From an uncultured Collinsella sp. (GTDB lineage Bacteria; Actinomycetota; Coriobacteriia; Coriobacteriales; Coriobacteriaceae): DNA of 41,670 nt. Made by a program: the position numbers and the translations under genes. A model generated the notes under the pieces. The model searched no databases, was not told the DNA's origin, and saw only the letters and a program-made list of their open reading frames with translations. Shown one piece after another: positions 24,450 to 34,087 of the stretch. The DNA lies in contig URUI01000008.1 of NCBI GenBank assembly GCA_900551015.1, positions 1-41,670 of the forward strand, read 5' to 3'. Position 1 is the first letter of the stretch; each line of letters begins with the position of its first letter.

Positions 24450-26396
24450 TTAGTTTTCGGATTGCTTTGCCGCCGCCTCGGCGCGCTCGGCATTCCATGC
24501 AACGAGCGCCTCGTGAACCGCTTTGGCGACATCGGCAGGAATGCCTCGAACTTCCGCGATCTCTTGCTCGCTCGCCGCGCGCAAACGCTTCATCGAGCCA
24601 AAATGGCGCATAAGGGCACGTTTTCTGGTGGGTCCCACGCCTGGAACGTCATCGAGTACCGAAACCGTCATGGCTTTATCGCGCAATTCGCGATGGAACG
24701 TGATGGCAAAACGGTGCGATTCATCGCGCACCTGTTTAATTAGATAGAGCGACGCGGACCCGGTCGGCAGCACGACTGGAGTCTCGTCCCAAGGCACGAA
24801 AACCTCCTCATCGGCCTTTGCCAAGCCACAAACTGGTATATCGAGCCCAAGAGCCTCAAGTTGCTTGATCGCAGCGGTCAATTGCGGCTTACCGCCATCG
24901 ACAACGAGCAAATCGGGGCGCGAGCCAAAGCGCTCGTCGGCCATACGCTCGGGAGCATAACGTCGTCCCAAAACCTCGGACATCGACACGAAGTCGTTTG
25001 CCTCGTCCAATTCGGCCTGAATTTTAAAACGACGATACTGACTCTTGTCGGCGCGCCCGTTGGTAAACACCACCATCGAGGCGACCGTGAAGGTGCCATG
25101 CAGTGTAGAGATATCGAAGCACTCGATACGCAACGGCGGCGATGGCAGCGCCAACGCACTTTCGAGCTCCAGGAGCGCTTGATTGGTGCGGTCGTCAGCG
25201 TACCCCGTTCGCATCATGTAGCGCATGAGAGCATGGCGCGCATTTTTGGATGCCATATCGAGCAGACGGTGCTTTTCGCCACGTTGCGGCCTATGGAGAT
25301 GGCAGGAACGCTCACGCTTGCCCGCAAGCCACTCCCCCAGCGCCTCCGCATCCTCAAGCTCGACGGAAAGGTTGACCTCAGCTGGAATATCAGCCGTCTC
25401 GTCGTAATAGCGCTTAAGAAAGCCCGACTGGAGCTCTTCCTCGTCAACATCAAGACCCTTGTCGAGAATGAACTCGCAGGTGCGAACTGTTCGGCCCTCG
25501 CGAACGACGAAGACGCAAGCGGCGGAGATGGTCTCCTCGCGATAGAAACCGATGACATCTATATCGACACTGGAGGGAAAAACGACTTGCTGACGATCGT
25601 CCAGACCCCTGATGACCTCCAAACGACGTTTGACGCGTGCCGCGCGCTCAAAGTCGAGCGCCTCAGCGGCATCCGTCATCTCGGAGGTCAGCTCATCGAC
25701 GACATCCTTGCGATGGCCCGACAAAAAGCGCTCGACACGCTTGACGTTCTTGGCATAGTCTGCCGGGGAAATCACGCCGACACACGCACCCGGGCCGCGC
25801 CCGACATGGTAGTCAAAGCAGGGGCGCCCGTTTTGCGCGCAAATCATATTGACGATGTCTTCCTCGCCCTTGTGGGACTCGACGATACGGCGACAACGAC
25901 GCCACTCCGCACAGGATGCGGAGCAGATGGGGATAACCTTGCGCAGCGTATCTATCGTCTCACGTGCCGCGCGGCTATCGGTATAAGGTCCAAAATAGCG
26001 CGTTCCCGGCTTATGACGCTCACGCGTGTATTTGATAGCGGGATACAGGTCGCCCTTTGTAATGGCGATAAAGGGGTAGCTCTTGTCATCCTTGAGGTCG
26101 ACGTTAAAGTACGGATGGTACTGACCAATCAAATTGCGCTCGAGCACCAACGCCTCGTGCTCGGTCTCCACCACGATATAGTCAAAGCTCGCCACCAGCT
26201 GCATCATCAGCGGGATCTTCTGGCGCTCGTCCTGCAGCGTCACGTACTGACGCATACGGGCGCGCAGGTTTTTCGCCTTGCCCACGTAGATGACATCGCC
26301 CTTGGCGTCTTTCCAAAGGTAGCAGCCGGGCTGCGTGGGAACGCGCGAAACCTGCTCGGCAAGCGTTGGAATGTTGTCGTGACCGGCCACGCGCAC
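24450..26396 (-). CDS. uvrC: Excinuclease ABC subunit C
   Basis: A 648-residue dual-incision nuclease of nucleotide excision repair. The GIY-YIG domain is near residues 22-100 (GCYLWKD...VIYVGKAKNLRARM), a UVR helix pair follows (AEALDFERAARVKRRLEVI), then the RNase H-like domain (IECFDISTLHGTF), and C-terminal helix-hairpin-helix motifs (DVPGVGPTRKRALMRHFGS). The GTG start directly follows the murJ stop. Odd: the Fe-S cysteine region reads RPCFDYHVGRGPGACVG, with Gly201 where a third Cys is usual, while extra cysteines occur earlier (Cys158, 162, 168, 186). Confidence 0.94.
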   Translation of the reverse strand: MRVAGHDNIPTLAEQVSRVPTQPGCYLWKDAKGDVIYVGKAKNLRARMRQYVTLQDERQKIPLMMQLVASFDYIVVETEHEALVLERNLIGQYHPYFNVDLKDDKSYPFIAITKGDLYPAIKYTRERHKPGTRYFGPYTDSRAARETIDTLRKVIPICSASCAEWRRCRRIVESHKGEEDIVNMICAQNGRPCFDYHVGRGPGACVGVISPADYAKNVKRVERFLSGHRKDVVDELTSEMTDAAEALDFERAARVKRRLEVIRGLDDRQQVVFPSSVDIDVIGFYREETISAACVFVVREGRTVRTCEFILDKGLDVDEEELQSGFLKRYYDETADIPAEVNLSVELEDAEALGEWLAGKRERSCHLHRPQRGEKHRLLDMASKNARHALMRYMMRTGYADDRTNQALLELESALALPSPPLRIECFDISTLHGTFTVASMVVFTNGRADKSQYRRFKIQAELDEANDFVSMSEVLGRRYAPERMADERFGSRPDLLVVDGGKPQLTAAIKQLEALGLDIPVCGLAKADEEVFVPWDETPVVLPTGSASLYLIKQVRDESHRFAITFHRELRDKAMTVSVLDDVPGVGPTRKRALMRHFGSMKRLRAASEQEIAEVRGIPADVAKAVHEALVAWNAERAEAAAKQSEN

Positions 26397-28079
26397 CTAC
26401 TTGCGACGAATCAGCGCCGAGACCTCGGGCATCTTAAGGACGACGGCAAGGCCAAAGGTAACAGCAAGCGAGACGACACCCGCAACGCAAACGTAGCCAA
26501 GAGTAATCAGAATCGAGCCGCCAAGTGCCCCGACAAAGTGCTCAAGCGCCCACATGACGCCGGCGCCTGCGGCAGCACCCAGGCCACCGAGCAAAAGGCC
26601 AAAGAAACCGCCATGCAGGATAGATTTAACCTGAAGACCACGCAGACGACGACGCAGCCACCACAGCGAGCAACCGACCAAGATCACGTAGTCGACGACA
26701 TACGAAAGCGCGATTGCCGGCATACCGAAGCCCAGCACAACGCCAAACAGCAGAACCGAGCCGGCCTGGCCGATGGCGGAATACAGACAATAGCGGCTAT
26801 AGGGCTTCATGTCGAGCAAGGCAGAGAAGCTCTTCTGCATCAGCACGACCACGCCGTAGAGCGGCAGGGAAAGTGCCAGGTAGATAAGGAACTCCGACAC
26901 CAGCGCCACACCGGACTCATCGAACTTGCCAGCGCAGTAGATCATGTTGAGCGGACGCGCGAAGACAATCAGGTACAGCGCGAATGGAATCAGGAAGAAC
27001 AGCATCTGGGCGACGCCACGCGAAATGCCCGTGCGGACGCTGTCGTAATCCTTCTCCTGTGCGTCGTGAGAGAGCTCGGTATAGAGCGCCGTCGAAAGCG
27101 AGGCGGCAATCAGCGCGTAGGGCAGCGTGTACCACAGGCGCGCATAGGCGATGACGGAAGGACCAGTCTCGGGCTGGACCACCAGCGCAGCAGCGTTGGT
27201 GATAGAAGTCGAGACAAACATGCACACCGTGGCGAGCAGCGTCGGGATACCGAGCGCAATCGTCTGGCGCAGTGCGGGGTCCTTAAAGTCGATATGGATA
27301 TGGGGATGCACGCCGTGCTTGCCAAGCGCGGGGATCTGACATGCCATCTGAACAAAGACACCGAGGGTCGTACCGGCCGCAATCAAGATGATGCCGGCAC
27401 GTTCGCCAAACTGTGCGGACACGGGCGCAAAGCCCATAAAGCTCGCAATGACGATCACATTGTTGAGGACCGGGGCAAACGTCGACCAGAAGTAGTCGCG
27501 GTGTGCGTTGAGGACGCCCGAAAACACCGAGCCCAAACCATAAAACAGAATCTGGATGGCAAAGAAACGGAACATGAACGCAGCGGTATCCATGCTGCCG
27601 CCGTCACCCGAAAGGAACGATTGCGTCCAGATAAAGCCCGGGGCGAACACGGTCCCCAGCAACGAAATGCCACCCAGCACCAATAGCAGAATACCGAGCA
27701 GGTTGCCCACGTACTCGTTAGAGGCCTCGCGACCCTGCTCACGCCTCACGCCCATGTACACGGGCAAAAACGCCGTCACGAGCATGCCGCCCATCACGAG
27801 TTCGTAGAGCATATTGGGCAGGTTGTTGGCGACCTGATAGGAAGACGAGAGCAGCGACATGCCGATAGCGGCCGCCATTGCCCACGTGCGGATAAAACCG
27901 GTGACGCGAGACACGATGGTCAGGATGGTCATAAGCCCGGCGGAACGACCAACCGTGGAGTAGTCCGACGAGCCCATGTCGTCAGTGTCGTCTCGCGACG
28001 AAGAAGCTTCGGATGAGGGTGTCTGAGGCGCAGATTCTTTTGCAAAATGAGCTCCGCACTTCAATTCTTCCTGCGGCAT
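26397..28079 (-). CDS. murJ: Lipid II flippase MurJ (MviN)
   Basis: A 560-residue polytopic membrane protein with about 14 segments, of the MATE-like MviN/MurJ family, which moves lipid II across the membrane for peptidoglycan synthesis. The first segment region SAGLMTILTIVSRVTGFIR and the following NLPNMLYELVMGGMLVTAFLPVY are strong family signatures. A Ser/Asp-rich cytoplasmic extension of about 45 residues precedes the first helix. It begins 3 bp after ybaK and abuts uvrC, so the three genes are co-transcribed. Confidence 0.92.
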   Translation of the reverse strand: MPQEELKCGAHFAKESAPQTPSSEASSSRDDTDDMGSSDYSTVGRSAGLMTILTIVSRVTGFIRTWAMAAAIGMSLLSSSYQVANNLPNMLYELVMGGMLVTAFLPVYMGVRREQGREASNEYVGNLLGILLLVLGGISLLGTVFAPGFIWTQSFLSGDGGSMDTAAFMFRFFAIQILFYGLGSVFSGVLNAHRDYFWSTFAPVLNNVIVIASFMGFAPVSAQFGERAGIILIAAGTTLGVFVQMACQIPALGKHGVHPHIHIDFKDPALRQTIALGIPTLLATVCMFVSTSITNAAALVVQPETGPSVIAYARLWYTLPYALIAASLSTALYTELSHDAQEKDYDSVRTGISRGVAQMLFFLIPFALYLIVFARPLNMIYCAGKFDESGVALVSEFLIYLALSLPLYGVVVLMQKSFSALLDMKPYSRYCLYSAIGQAGSVLLFGVVLGFGMPAIALSYVVDYVILVGCSLWWLRRRLRGLQVKSILHGGFFGLLLGGLGAAAGAGVMWALEHFVGALGGSILITLGYVCVAGVVSLAVTFGLAVVLKMPEVSALIRRK

Positions 28080-28082
28080 CGC

Positions 28083-28583
28083 TCAGTCCTCTCTCGTAAT
28101 CGGGGCGACCGTCGCCCCGCAAAATGCAATTAAATCATCAGGTGCAAGCTCAAGCTGATAACCACGCTTGCCTCCCGAAATAAAAATGGTATCCCAAAGG
28201 ACACATGTCTCATCAATGAGCGTCCGGTAGCGTTTTTTCATACCGACCGGACTGCAGCCGCCGCGAACGTAGCCAGTCGCCGCAAGCAAATCCTTCACAT
28301 GCATCATGGCCAAGGACTTCTCCCCCGCGGCACGCGCGGCGGACTTTAGATCGAGCTCGTCGGCAACAGGGATGCAGCACACGACGTGGTCGTTGGACGG
28401 CGTCACGCAGACCAAGGTCTTAAATCCTTGTCCGGGCTCCTCGCCAAGCTGCTCCGAAATCGCGACCCCCAGGCCCGCCGACTCATCACCATCGTCTTCG
28501 TACGTATGTAGAACATAGGAAATGCCGGCGCTTTCCAGCTCGCGCATCGCATTGGTTTTTGGCGTCTTTACAGCCTTTGCCAT
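28083..28583 (-). CDS. ybaK: Cys-tRNA(Pro)/Cys-tRNA(Cys) deacylase YbaK
   Basis: A 166-residue YbaK/EbsC protein that hydrolyses mischarged Cys-tRNA(Pro). The conserved FKTLVCV (catalytic Lys) and GYVRGGCSPVGMKK motifs are present and length is typical. The ATG at 28583 has AAAGG at 7 nt; a longer frame upstream has no family similarity. It heads the ybaK-murJ-uvrC run. Confidence 0.92.
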   Translation of the reverse strand: MAKAVKTPKTNAMRELESAGISYVLHTYEDDGDESAGLGVAISEQLGEEPGQGFKTLVCVTPSNDHVVCCIPVADELDLKSAARAAGEKSLAMMHVKDLLAATGYVRGGCSPVGMKKRYRTLIDETCVLWDTIFISGGKRGYQLELAPDDLIAFCGATVAPITRED

Positions 28584-28664
28584 GGCATATCCTTTCCCTC
28601 GCATTCGGACGCAAGGATTAAGTATATGTCCAATTCGGCTGCATACGTCACTTCGACACAGCAA

Positions 28665-28695
28665 GCGCCATCGAATCACAAGGAGTCGATGGCGC
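28665..28695 (-). terminator. Hairpin downstream of uvrA
   Basis: Perfect 10-bp stem gcgccatcga (28665-28674) with tcgatggcgc (28686-28695), 11-nt loop, 20 bp past the uvrA stop. The following TTGCTGTG is T-poor, so termination may be incomplete. Confidence 0.5.
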
Positions 28696-28715
28696 CCATA
28701 AACTGAATCGCCTAT

Positions 28716-31595
28716 TTATTGAGCATCAAGTTGAGCCTGACGCTCCCGGTCACGCCTGAGCAACGGCGCCAAAAACTTGCCCGTATAACTCTGCGGACAG
28801 TCCGCAACCTGCTCCGGTGTGCCCGAAACCACGACGGTTCCGCCGCCGTTACCGCCCTCGGGGCCCATATCGATCAGGCGGTCGGCAACCTTGATGACAT
28901 CAAGGTTGTGTTCAATCACCAGCACCGTGTTGCCCGCATCGACCAAGCGCTGCAGCACATCGAGCAGCTGGCGGACGTCCTCAAAATGAAGGCCGGTCGT
29001 CGGCTCATCCAAAATATAGAACGTCTTGCCCGTCTGGCGTCGATGAAGCTCCTTGGCGAGCTTCACACGCTGCGCCTCGCCGCCCGAGAGCGTCGTAGCG
29101 GGCTGGCCCAGGCTCACGTAGCCCAAGCCTACATCGTACAGCGTCTGGAGCTTGCGCTTAATCTGCGGGATATTCCCAAAGAAGGCCAGTGCCTCGGTGA
29201 CGCTCATGTCGAGCACGTCCGAGATGGTCTTACCACGGTAGGTGACCTCAAGCGTCTCGCGGTTATAGCGTTTGCCGCCGCAGACCTCACAGGGGACATA
29301 GATATCGGGAAGGAAGTGCATCTCGATCTTAATTTGTCCGTCGCCCTTGCATGCTTCGCAGCGACCGCCGCTCACGTTAAAGGAGAAACGTCCCGGCGAG
29401 TAGCCGCGCGCCTTCGACTCCGGCGTACTCGCAAACAGCGCGCGAAGATCATCCCACAGGCCAATGTACGTAGCAGGGTTGGAACGCGGCGTGCGGCCAA
29501 TCGGCGACTGGTCGATATCGATAACCTTATCGATACACTCGATGCCCTCGATTTTCTTATACGGACCCACAGGGCGCGTCGAACGGTGAATGGCATTCGT
29601 AAGGGCAGGTGCGATAGTGTCGGTAACCAGGGAGCTCTTACCCGATCCCGACACGCCGGTAACGACCGTAAGCGTACCAAACTCGATCTTGGCGGTAACG
29701 TTTTTGAGGTTGTTGGCGCGGGCGCCCGTGATCTTAAGGCAGCCGCGACCGGGCTTGCGGCGCTCATCGGGAACCCGGATCATTCGTTTGCCGGTCAGAT
29801 AAGCGCCCGTCATCGACTCGGGACACGCCATGATATCGGCAGGCGTTCCCGCCGCGACTACGTGTCCGCCGTTCACGCCCGCGCCGGGGCCCATGTCGAT
29901 CACATAGTCGGCAGCACGAATCGTATCCTCATCATGCTCGACGACGATGACGGTATTGCCGATATCGCGTAGGCGCTCAAGCGTCTTGATCAGGCGCTCG
30001 TTATCGCGCTGATGGAGGCCAATCGATGGCTCGTCCAAAATGTACAGGACACCCATGAGGCCGGCGCCGATCTGCGTTGCCAGGCGAATGCGCTGGGCCT
30101 CGCCTCCGGAAAGCGTCGCCGAGGCACGATCGAGGGTCAGATAGTCGAGTCCGACATCGACCAGAAAACGCAGGCGCTCCAGGATTTCCTTGACGATGCG
30201 TCCGCCGATAAACTGTTGGCGCTCGGTGAGTTCCAGGCCCTCAAAAAACTCGAGCGACTCACGGCACGACAGACAACAAACCTCGTAAATGGACTTGCCG
30301 CCCACGGTGACGGCGAGCATCTCGGGGCGCAAACGAGCGCCGTGGCAGCTCGAGCACGGCTCCTCGCGGATGTACTTCTCCAAGCGCGCCTTGGTGTTCT
30401 CATTCGTCGTCTCGGTATAGCGCTCGTACAGGATATTGCGCACACCCGAGAACTTGGTGTCCCACTGGCTGCGGCGCCCATCGAGCTTTTGATAGTCGAC
30501 CGAAATCTTCTGGTCGCCCATGCCGTCTAAAAACGCACGACACACCCGCGGAGGCAGATCCTCCCACGGCGTATCGACGCTCACCTTAAAGTGTTTGCAG
30601 ACCGCAGCGAAAATCTGCGGATAGTAGTTAGAGTTGCCAAACAGGCTGCCAAAGACCCCGTCGGCGATCGACTTCGAGGGGTCTTCGATTAGGGCCTCGG
30701 CATCGACCGTCTTCTTAAAGCCCAGGCCATCGCACTCGGGGCACGCGCCATAGGGCGCGTTGAACGAGAAATCACGCGGCTGCAGGTCATCGATGGAGTG
30801 TCCATGCTCCGGGCACGCTAACGCCAGCGAATACTCCAGCAACTCGCCTTCGGTCCCCTCGGGAGCGTCGCGGTCGGGCAGCAAGTATACGTTCACATTG
30901 CCGTGCGCCAGCGCAGTCGCCTGTTCAACGGACTCGGCAATACGGCCCAGCGAGTTCTCGCGAATCACGATGCGGTCGACCACGACCTCGATATCGTGCT
31001 TGAATTTCTTATCCAAATCGATAGGGGCATCAAGCGAGCGAACCTCGCCGTCGACACGCACGCGGCTAAAGCCCTCGGCGCGAAGGTCCTCAAACAGCTT
31101 GGTGTACTCGCCTTTTCGCCCGCGCACCACCGGTGCCAGCACAAACGCGCGGCGGCCCTCCCCCGCCGCCAGGACCTTATCGGCGACCTGGTCGGTCGTC
31201 TGGCGCTCAATGACGCGGCCGCATTCGGGACAGTGCGGGGTGCCCACACGGGCGAACAGCAGACGCAGATAGTCATAAATCTCGGTTACGGTGCCAACCG
31301 TCGAGCGAGGGTTTTTAGATGTCGTCTTTTGGTCGATCGACACCGCCGGCGAAAGGCCGTCGATTGAATCCAAGTCGGGTTTGTCCATCTGGCCCAAGAA
31401 CTGGCGCGCATAACTCGAAAGGCTCTCGACGTATCGACGCTGGCCCTCGGCATAGATAGTGTCGAATGCCAGCGAACTCTTGCCCGAGCCAGAAAGACCG
31501 GTAATGACCACGAGTTGGTCACGCGGAATGGAAACATCGATATCACGGAGGTTGTGCTCACGAGCGCCGCGAATAACGATAGAGGAATCAGACAT
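28716..31595 (-). CDS. uvrA: Excinuclease ABC subunit A
   Basis: A 959-residue ABC-type damage sensor of nucleotide excision repair. Two Walker A motifs (ITGLSGSGKSS and VTGVSGSGKSS) and two signatures (LSGGEAQR, twice) are present, with zinc-finger cysteine pairs near CPECGR, CPECDGLGF, CSSCHGARL and CEACKGDG/CEVCGGKRY. The ATG at 31595 has AAGGAG 5 nt upstream; an in-frame start 22 codons earlier is unsupported. It is divergent from the LtaS-like gene. All three excinuclease genes lie within this window, but in separate units. Confidence 0.96.
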   Translation of the reverse strand: MSDSSIVIRGAREHNLRDIDVSIPRDQLVVITGLSGSGKSSLAFDTIYAEGQRRYVESLSSYARQFLGQMDKPDLDSIDGLSPAVSIDQKTTSKNPRSTVGTVTEIYDYLRLLFARVGTPHCPECGRVIERQTTDQVADKVLAAGEGRRAFVLAPVVRGRKGEYTKLFEDLRAEGFSRVRVDGEVRSLDAPIDLDKKFKHDIEVVVDRIVIRENSLGRIAESVEQATALAHGNVNVYLLPDRDAPEGTEGELLEYSLALACPEHGHSIDDLQPRDFSFNAPYGACPECDGLGFKKTVDAEALIEDPSKSIADGVFGSLFGNSNYYPQIFAAVCKHFKVSVDTPWEDLPPRVCRAFLDGMGDQKISVDYQKLDGRRSQWDTKFSGVRNILYERYTETTNENTKARLEKYIREEPCSSCHGARLRPEMLAVTVGGKSIYEVCCLSCRESLEFFEGLELTERQQFIGGRIVKEILERLRFLVDVGLDYLTLDRASATLSGGEAQRIRLATQIGAGLMGVLYILDEPSIGLHQRDNERLIKTLERLRDIGNTVIVVEHDEDTIRAADYVIDMGPGAGVNGGHVVAAGTPADIMACPESMTGAYLTGKRMIRVPDERRKPGRGCLKITGARANNLKNVTAKIEFGTLTVVTGVSGSGKSSLVTDTIAPALTNAIHRSTRPVGPYKKIEGIECIDKVIDIDQSPIGRTPRSNPATYIGLWDDLRALFASTPESKARGYSPGRFSFNVSGGRCEACKGDGQIKIEMHFLPDIYVPCEVCGGKRYNRETLEVTYRGKTISDVLDMSVTEALAFFGNIPQIKRKLQTLYDVGLGYVSLGQPATTLSGGEAQRVKLAKELHRRQTGKTFYILDEPTTGLHFEDVRQLLDVLQRLVDAGNTVLVIEHNLDVIKVADRLIDMGPEGGNGGGTVVVSGTPEQVADCPQSYTGKFLAPLLRRDRERQAQLDAQ

Positions 31596-31656
31596 GGAAG
31601 CTCCTTGCCTCCTATTGCATCGAATCATACTGCCGATGAGTTTAGCGCACTCGACG

Positions 31657-31670
31657 CGCACAGATGTTCG
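31657..31670. promoter_or_regulatory. LexA-box-like sequence upstream of uvrA
   Basis: On the minus strand CGAACATCTGTGCG resembles the Gram-positive SOS box CGAAC-N4-GTTCG, with one mismatch in the second half-site core (GTGC for GTTC). It lies about 60 bp before the uvrA start, a sensible place for SOS control. No similar site is seen before uvrB. Confidence 0.3.
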
Positions 31671-31788
31671 TAATACAAGATTCGCAGACCTTTAGCTTTG
31701 CGTATCGGGCGCTTTGTTTCTCGAAATGCCGTGGAAAGGTTACGGTAATCTAATACTGAACTTAATTTGCTGTACCAGAGGAACGTCC

Positions 31789-33942
31789 ATGACCGAAGAT
31801 ATCCCCCTTGAAATCACTTCGAGCGACATGGCCAATCTGCCCATATTCATCGCCGTCCTTATCGTGGCCGCCGTCGTCGTGCGCGTGTATTTTTCAATCA
31901 AACGCAACGAAAAGCCACCCATTGCCCGCGTCTTTTGGTGCGCGACGCTCCTCATCCCGCTCGGCGTGGTAGCTGCATGGATTACGAATCAATCGCTCGT
32001 AAATGAGGGCAGCTCCCTATGGGTCCTTTCTTATTCGGCGCTCGGTGCTGCCGCCGTCATGCTTCTTGTCGAGCCCTTGGTTTCGGGACCTATCGACCAA
32101 ACCGACCTTGCGACGGGAACGGTTGCCTGTATTTGCCGCGACATCCTTGTCATCGCCGCTGTTTCAGCGCTCTCGTTCGTTTCAATCGAAATTGCCTGCA
32201 ACGAAACGTTCTATCGCATTCCCGCCAACTCATTCGGGTTTTCCGTCGGGTTGCTCGCGACGGTTCTGCTCTCCCTTTATTTGCTGGGACAGCGTCATGG
32301 AGGCGTCATGGTCCTCGTGCCCGTCGTCTGTTGCGTCCTTGGCATTGCCGAGCACTTCGTCATAACGTTTAAAGGCGAAGCCATCCTGCCAAGCGATATC
32401 TTGGCCCTTGGCACCGCAATGGAAGTGAGCGAGGGATACGAGTTTACCTTTACCGCCGGAATCGTAACCTCTCTCGCCCTGCTGGAGATTTCCCTGGGGC
32501 TTCTTTCGCTCATCCGACCGCGAAAGCTCCGTACGCCCACCCATGTCTTCCCCGCTATCGCCGCTAACCTCTGTGCTTTTCTGCTAGTGACCGTTGTGGG
32601 GCTCTCAGGCTTTTCCAACATCGACTTGGAGCAGGCGCTGGATTTTGGATTTGACCGTTGGCAGCCCATCACCACGTATGCGTCTCAGGGTTTTATCACT
32701 TCGTTCACCGAAATGGTCAACGAGTTGCCCATTGAGAAGCCCGAAGACTATACGCCCGATGAGGCGCAGAGCATCGAGCAGGAGCTCGCCGCCGTCTACG
32801 ACAGCACATATGGCTCGAGCGAACAGCGCGCGGCGGCCGTTGCCCAGTTCAATGAAATCAAGCCGACGATTGTTGCCGTCATGAACGAGAGTTTTAGCGA
32901 CCTTTCGTGCTTTGAGCAGCTCCAGGCGGCCGGGTACTTCGGCCCCGCATTCTACAACTCGCTTCCCGACACACTTGTTCGCGGCACCATGCTCGCTTCG
33001 GTCGCCGGTGGCGGAACGGCGAACTCCGAATTCGAATTTTTGACCGGAGCGACAACGGCCTTTGTCGGATTAGGCAAGATCCCCTATCAGCTGTATCAGA
33101 TGAATGGCGTAAACAGCCTGGCAAAGGACCTTAAAGAGCTTGGGTATACCACTACCGCTATGCACCCGCAAAACCCCGTCAACTACCATCGAGATAAAAT
33201 CTATCAGCAGCTGGGCTTTGGAGACTTTCTTTCAATCGGCGATTTCGAAGGTGCGCCCTATTACCATGCCGGCGTATGCGACTACGCCACCTACGACAAG
33301 ATACTCGACCTGCTTAGAACCGACGAAGCGCCGCAGTTCATCTTTGACGTCACGATGCAAAATCACGGCGGCTACGACTATGGCACCGTTCCCGCCGAAG
33401 AGCTGACAAACTATTGGGTCGAGGGAGCCAGCGAAGGCGCCAACAGCGCGCTCAACACCTATCTCACCTGCATCAACGCATCCGACCGGGACCTCGAGTA
33501 CTTTATCAACGAGCTCCGCAACATCGGCAGACCGGTTGTTCTTGTCTTTTTTGGCGACCATCAGCCGAGCGCCGCAACGACTCTCAACGACGGGCTGTAC
33601 CCTCAGGAAGATACGGCAAGCCACGCTTTCCGTATCTATCAGTCGACATATCTCGTCTGGGCTAACTATGAGATCGCCGGCAATACCGAGCTCAACGTCT
33701 ACGACACCGTCGGGGCAAACGAGATTGCAGCCATTACCCTTAATAAGATCGGCGCCCCGCTCACCAATTACCAAAAGGCCCTGCTTGCGACAAGGTCAGA
33801 TGTGCCCACCATCAATGTCGCCGGCTATCTCGGTGCCGACGGGCTGCGCTACGACTTGGAATCGGAAGACAGCCCCTACGCCTCGACGATCGACAAGCTG
33901 CAGCGCATGCAATACCTCGAGTTCGCCAGCAAAGTTCAGTAA
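31789..33942 (+). CDS. LtaS-family membrane phosphoglycerol transferase / sulfatase-like protein
   Basis: A 717-residue protein. About eight membrane segments fill the first 275 residues; the rest is an extracytoplasmic sulfatase-like domain. Metal and catalytic residues of the LTA synthase family are visible: Glu367 (MNESFSD), Thr410 as the likely nucleophile (GGGTANSEFE), and Asp590-His591 (FFGDHQPS); His526 lies in QNHGGYD. LtaS enzymes polymerise glycerol-phosphate from phosphatidylglycerol. The exact polymer here (lipoteichoic acid, a lipoglycan modification or a wall glycopolymer) is unknown. The ATG at 31789 has AGAGG at 7 nt. Confidence 0.87.
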   Translation: MTEDIPLEITSSDMANLPIFIAVLIVAAVVVRVYFSIKRNEKPPIARVFWCATLLIPLGVVAAWITNQSLVNEGSSLWVLSYSALGAAAVMLLVEPLVSGPIDQTDLATGTVACICRDILVIAAVSALSFVSIEIACNETFYRIPANSFGFSVGLLATVLLSLYLLGQRHGGVMVLVPVVCCVLGIAEHFVITFKGEAILPSDILALGTAMEVSEGYEFTFTAGIVTSLALLEISLGLLSLIRPRKLRTPTHVFPAIAANLCAFLLVTVVGLSGFSNIDLEQALDFGFDRWQPITTYASQGFITSFTEMVNELPIEKPEDYTPDEAQSIEQELAAVYDSTYGSSEQRAAAVAQFNEIKPTIVAVMNESFSDLSCFEQLQAAGYFGPAFYNSLPDTLVRGTMLASVAGGGTANSEFEFLTGATTAFVGLGKIPYQLYQMNGVNSLAKDLKELGYTTTAMHPQNPVNYHRDKIYQQLGFGDFLSIGDFEGAPYYHAGVCDYATYDKILDLLRTDEAPQFIFDVTMQNHGGYDYGTVPAEELTNYWVEGASEGANSALNTYLTCINASDRDLEYFINELRNIGRPVVLVFFGDHQPSAATTLNDGLYPQEDTASHAFRIYQSTYLVWANYEIAGNTELNVYDTVGANEIAAITLNKIGAPLTNYQKALLATRSDVPTINVAGYLGADGLRYDLESEDSPYASTIDKLQRMQYLEFASKVQ

Positions 33943-34002
33943 GCCCGCCCATTCGCTTGGGCCCATCGTATTGCAAGCACGCTCGGCCCAAACGCATCGC
34001 AA

Positions 34003-34032
34003 ATGACTCCCGCTCGCAAACGAGGGTACAAT
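34003..34032 (+). promoter_or_regulatory. Candidate promoter of the mrp operon
   Basis: ATGACT (34003-34008), an 18-nt spacer and TACAAT (34027-34032) match sigma-70 elements at 4 and 5 of 6 positions. It lies 56 bp before the mrp start. Confidence 0.45.
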
Positions 34033-34087
34033 GACGCTCGTGTCACATCGCGGGGCCCCGGCCCCAGCATATACAAAGGAGTCATAC

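Noticed and set aside
20129..27686. Very long plus-strand open frames opposite the importer fusion/permease and opposite uvrC/murJ (up to 941 codons)
   Set aside because: The minus-strand genes show full catalytic motifs and good starts; the opposing products are His/Asp/Gln-rich and resemble no family.
33957..33991. ttgggcc/ggcccaa hairpin after the LtaS-like gene as a terminator
   Set aside because: Only 7 bp with a 21-nt loop and no T-tract; too weak to call.
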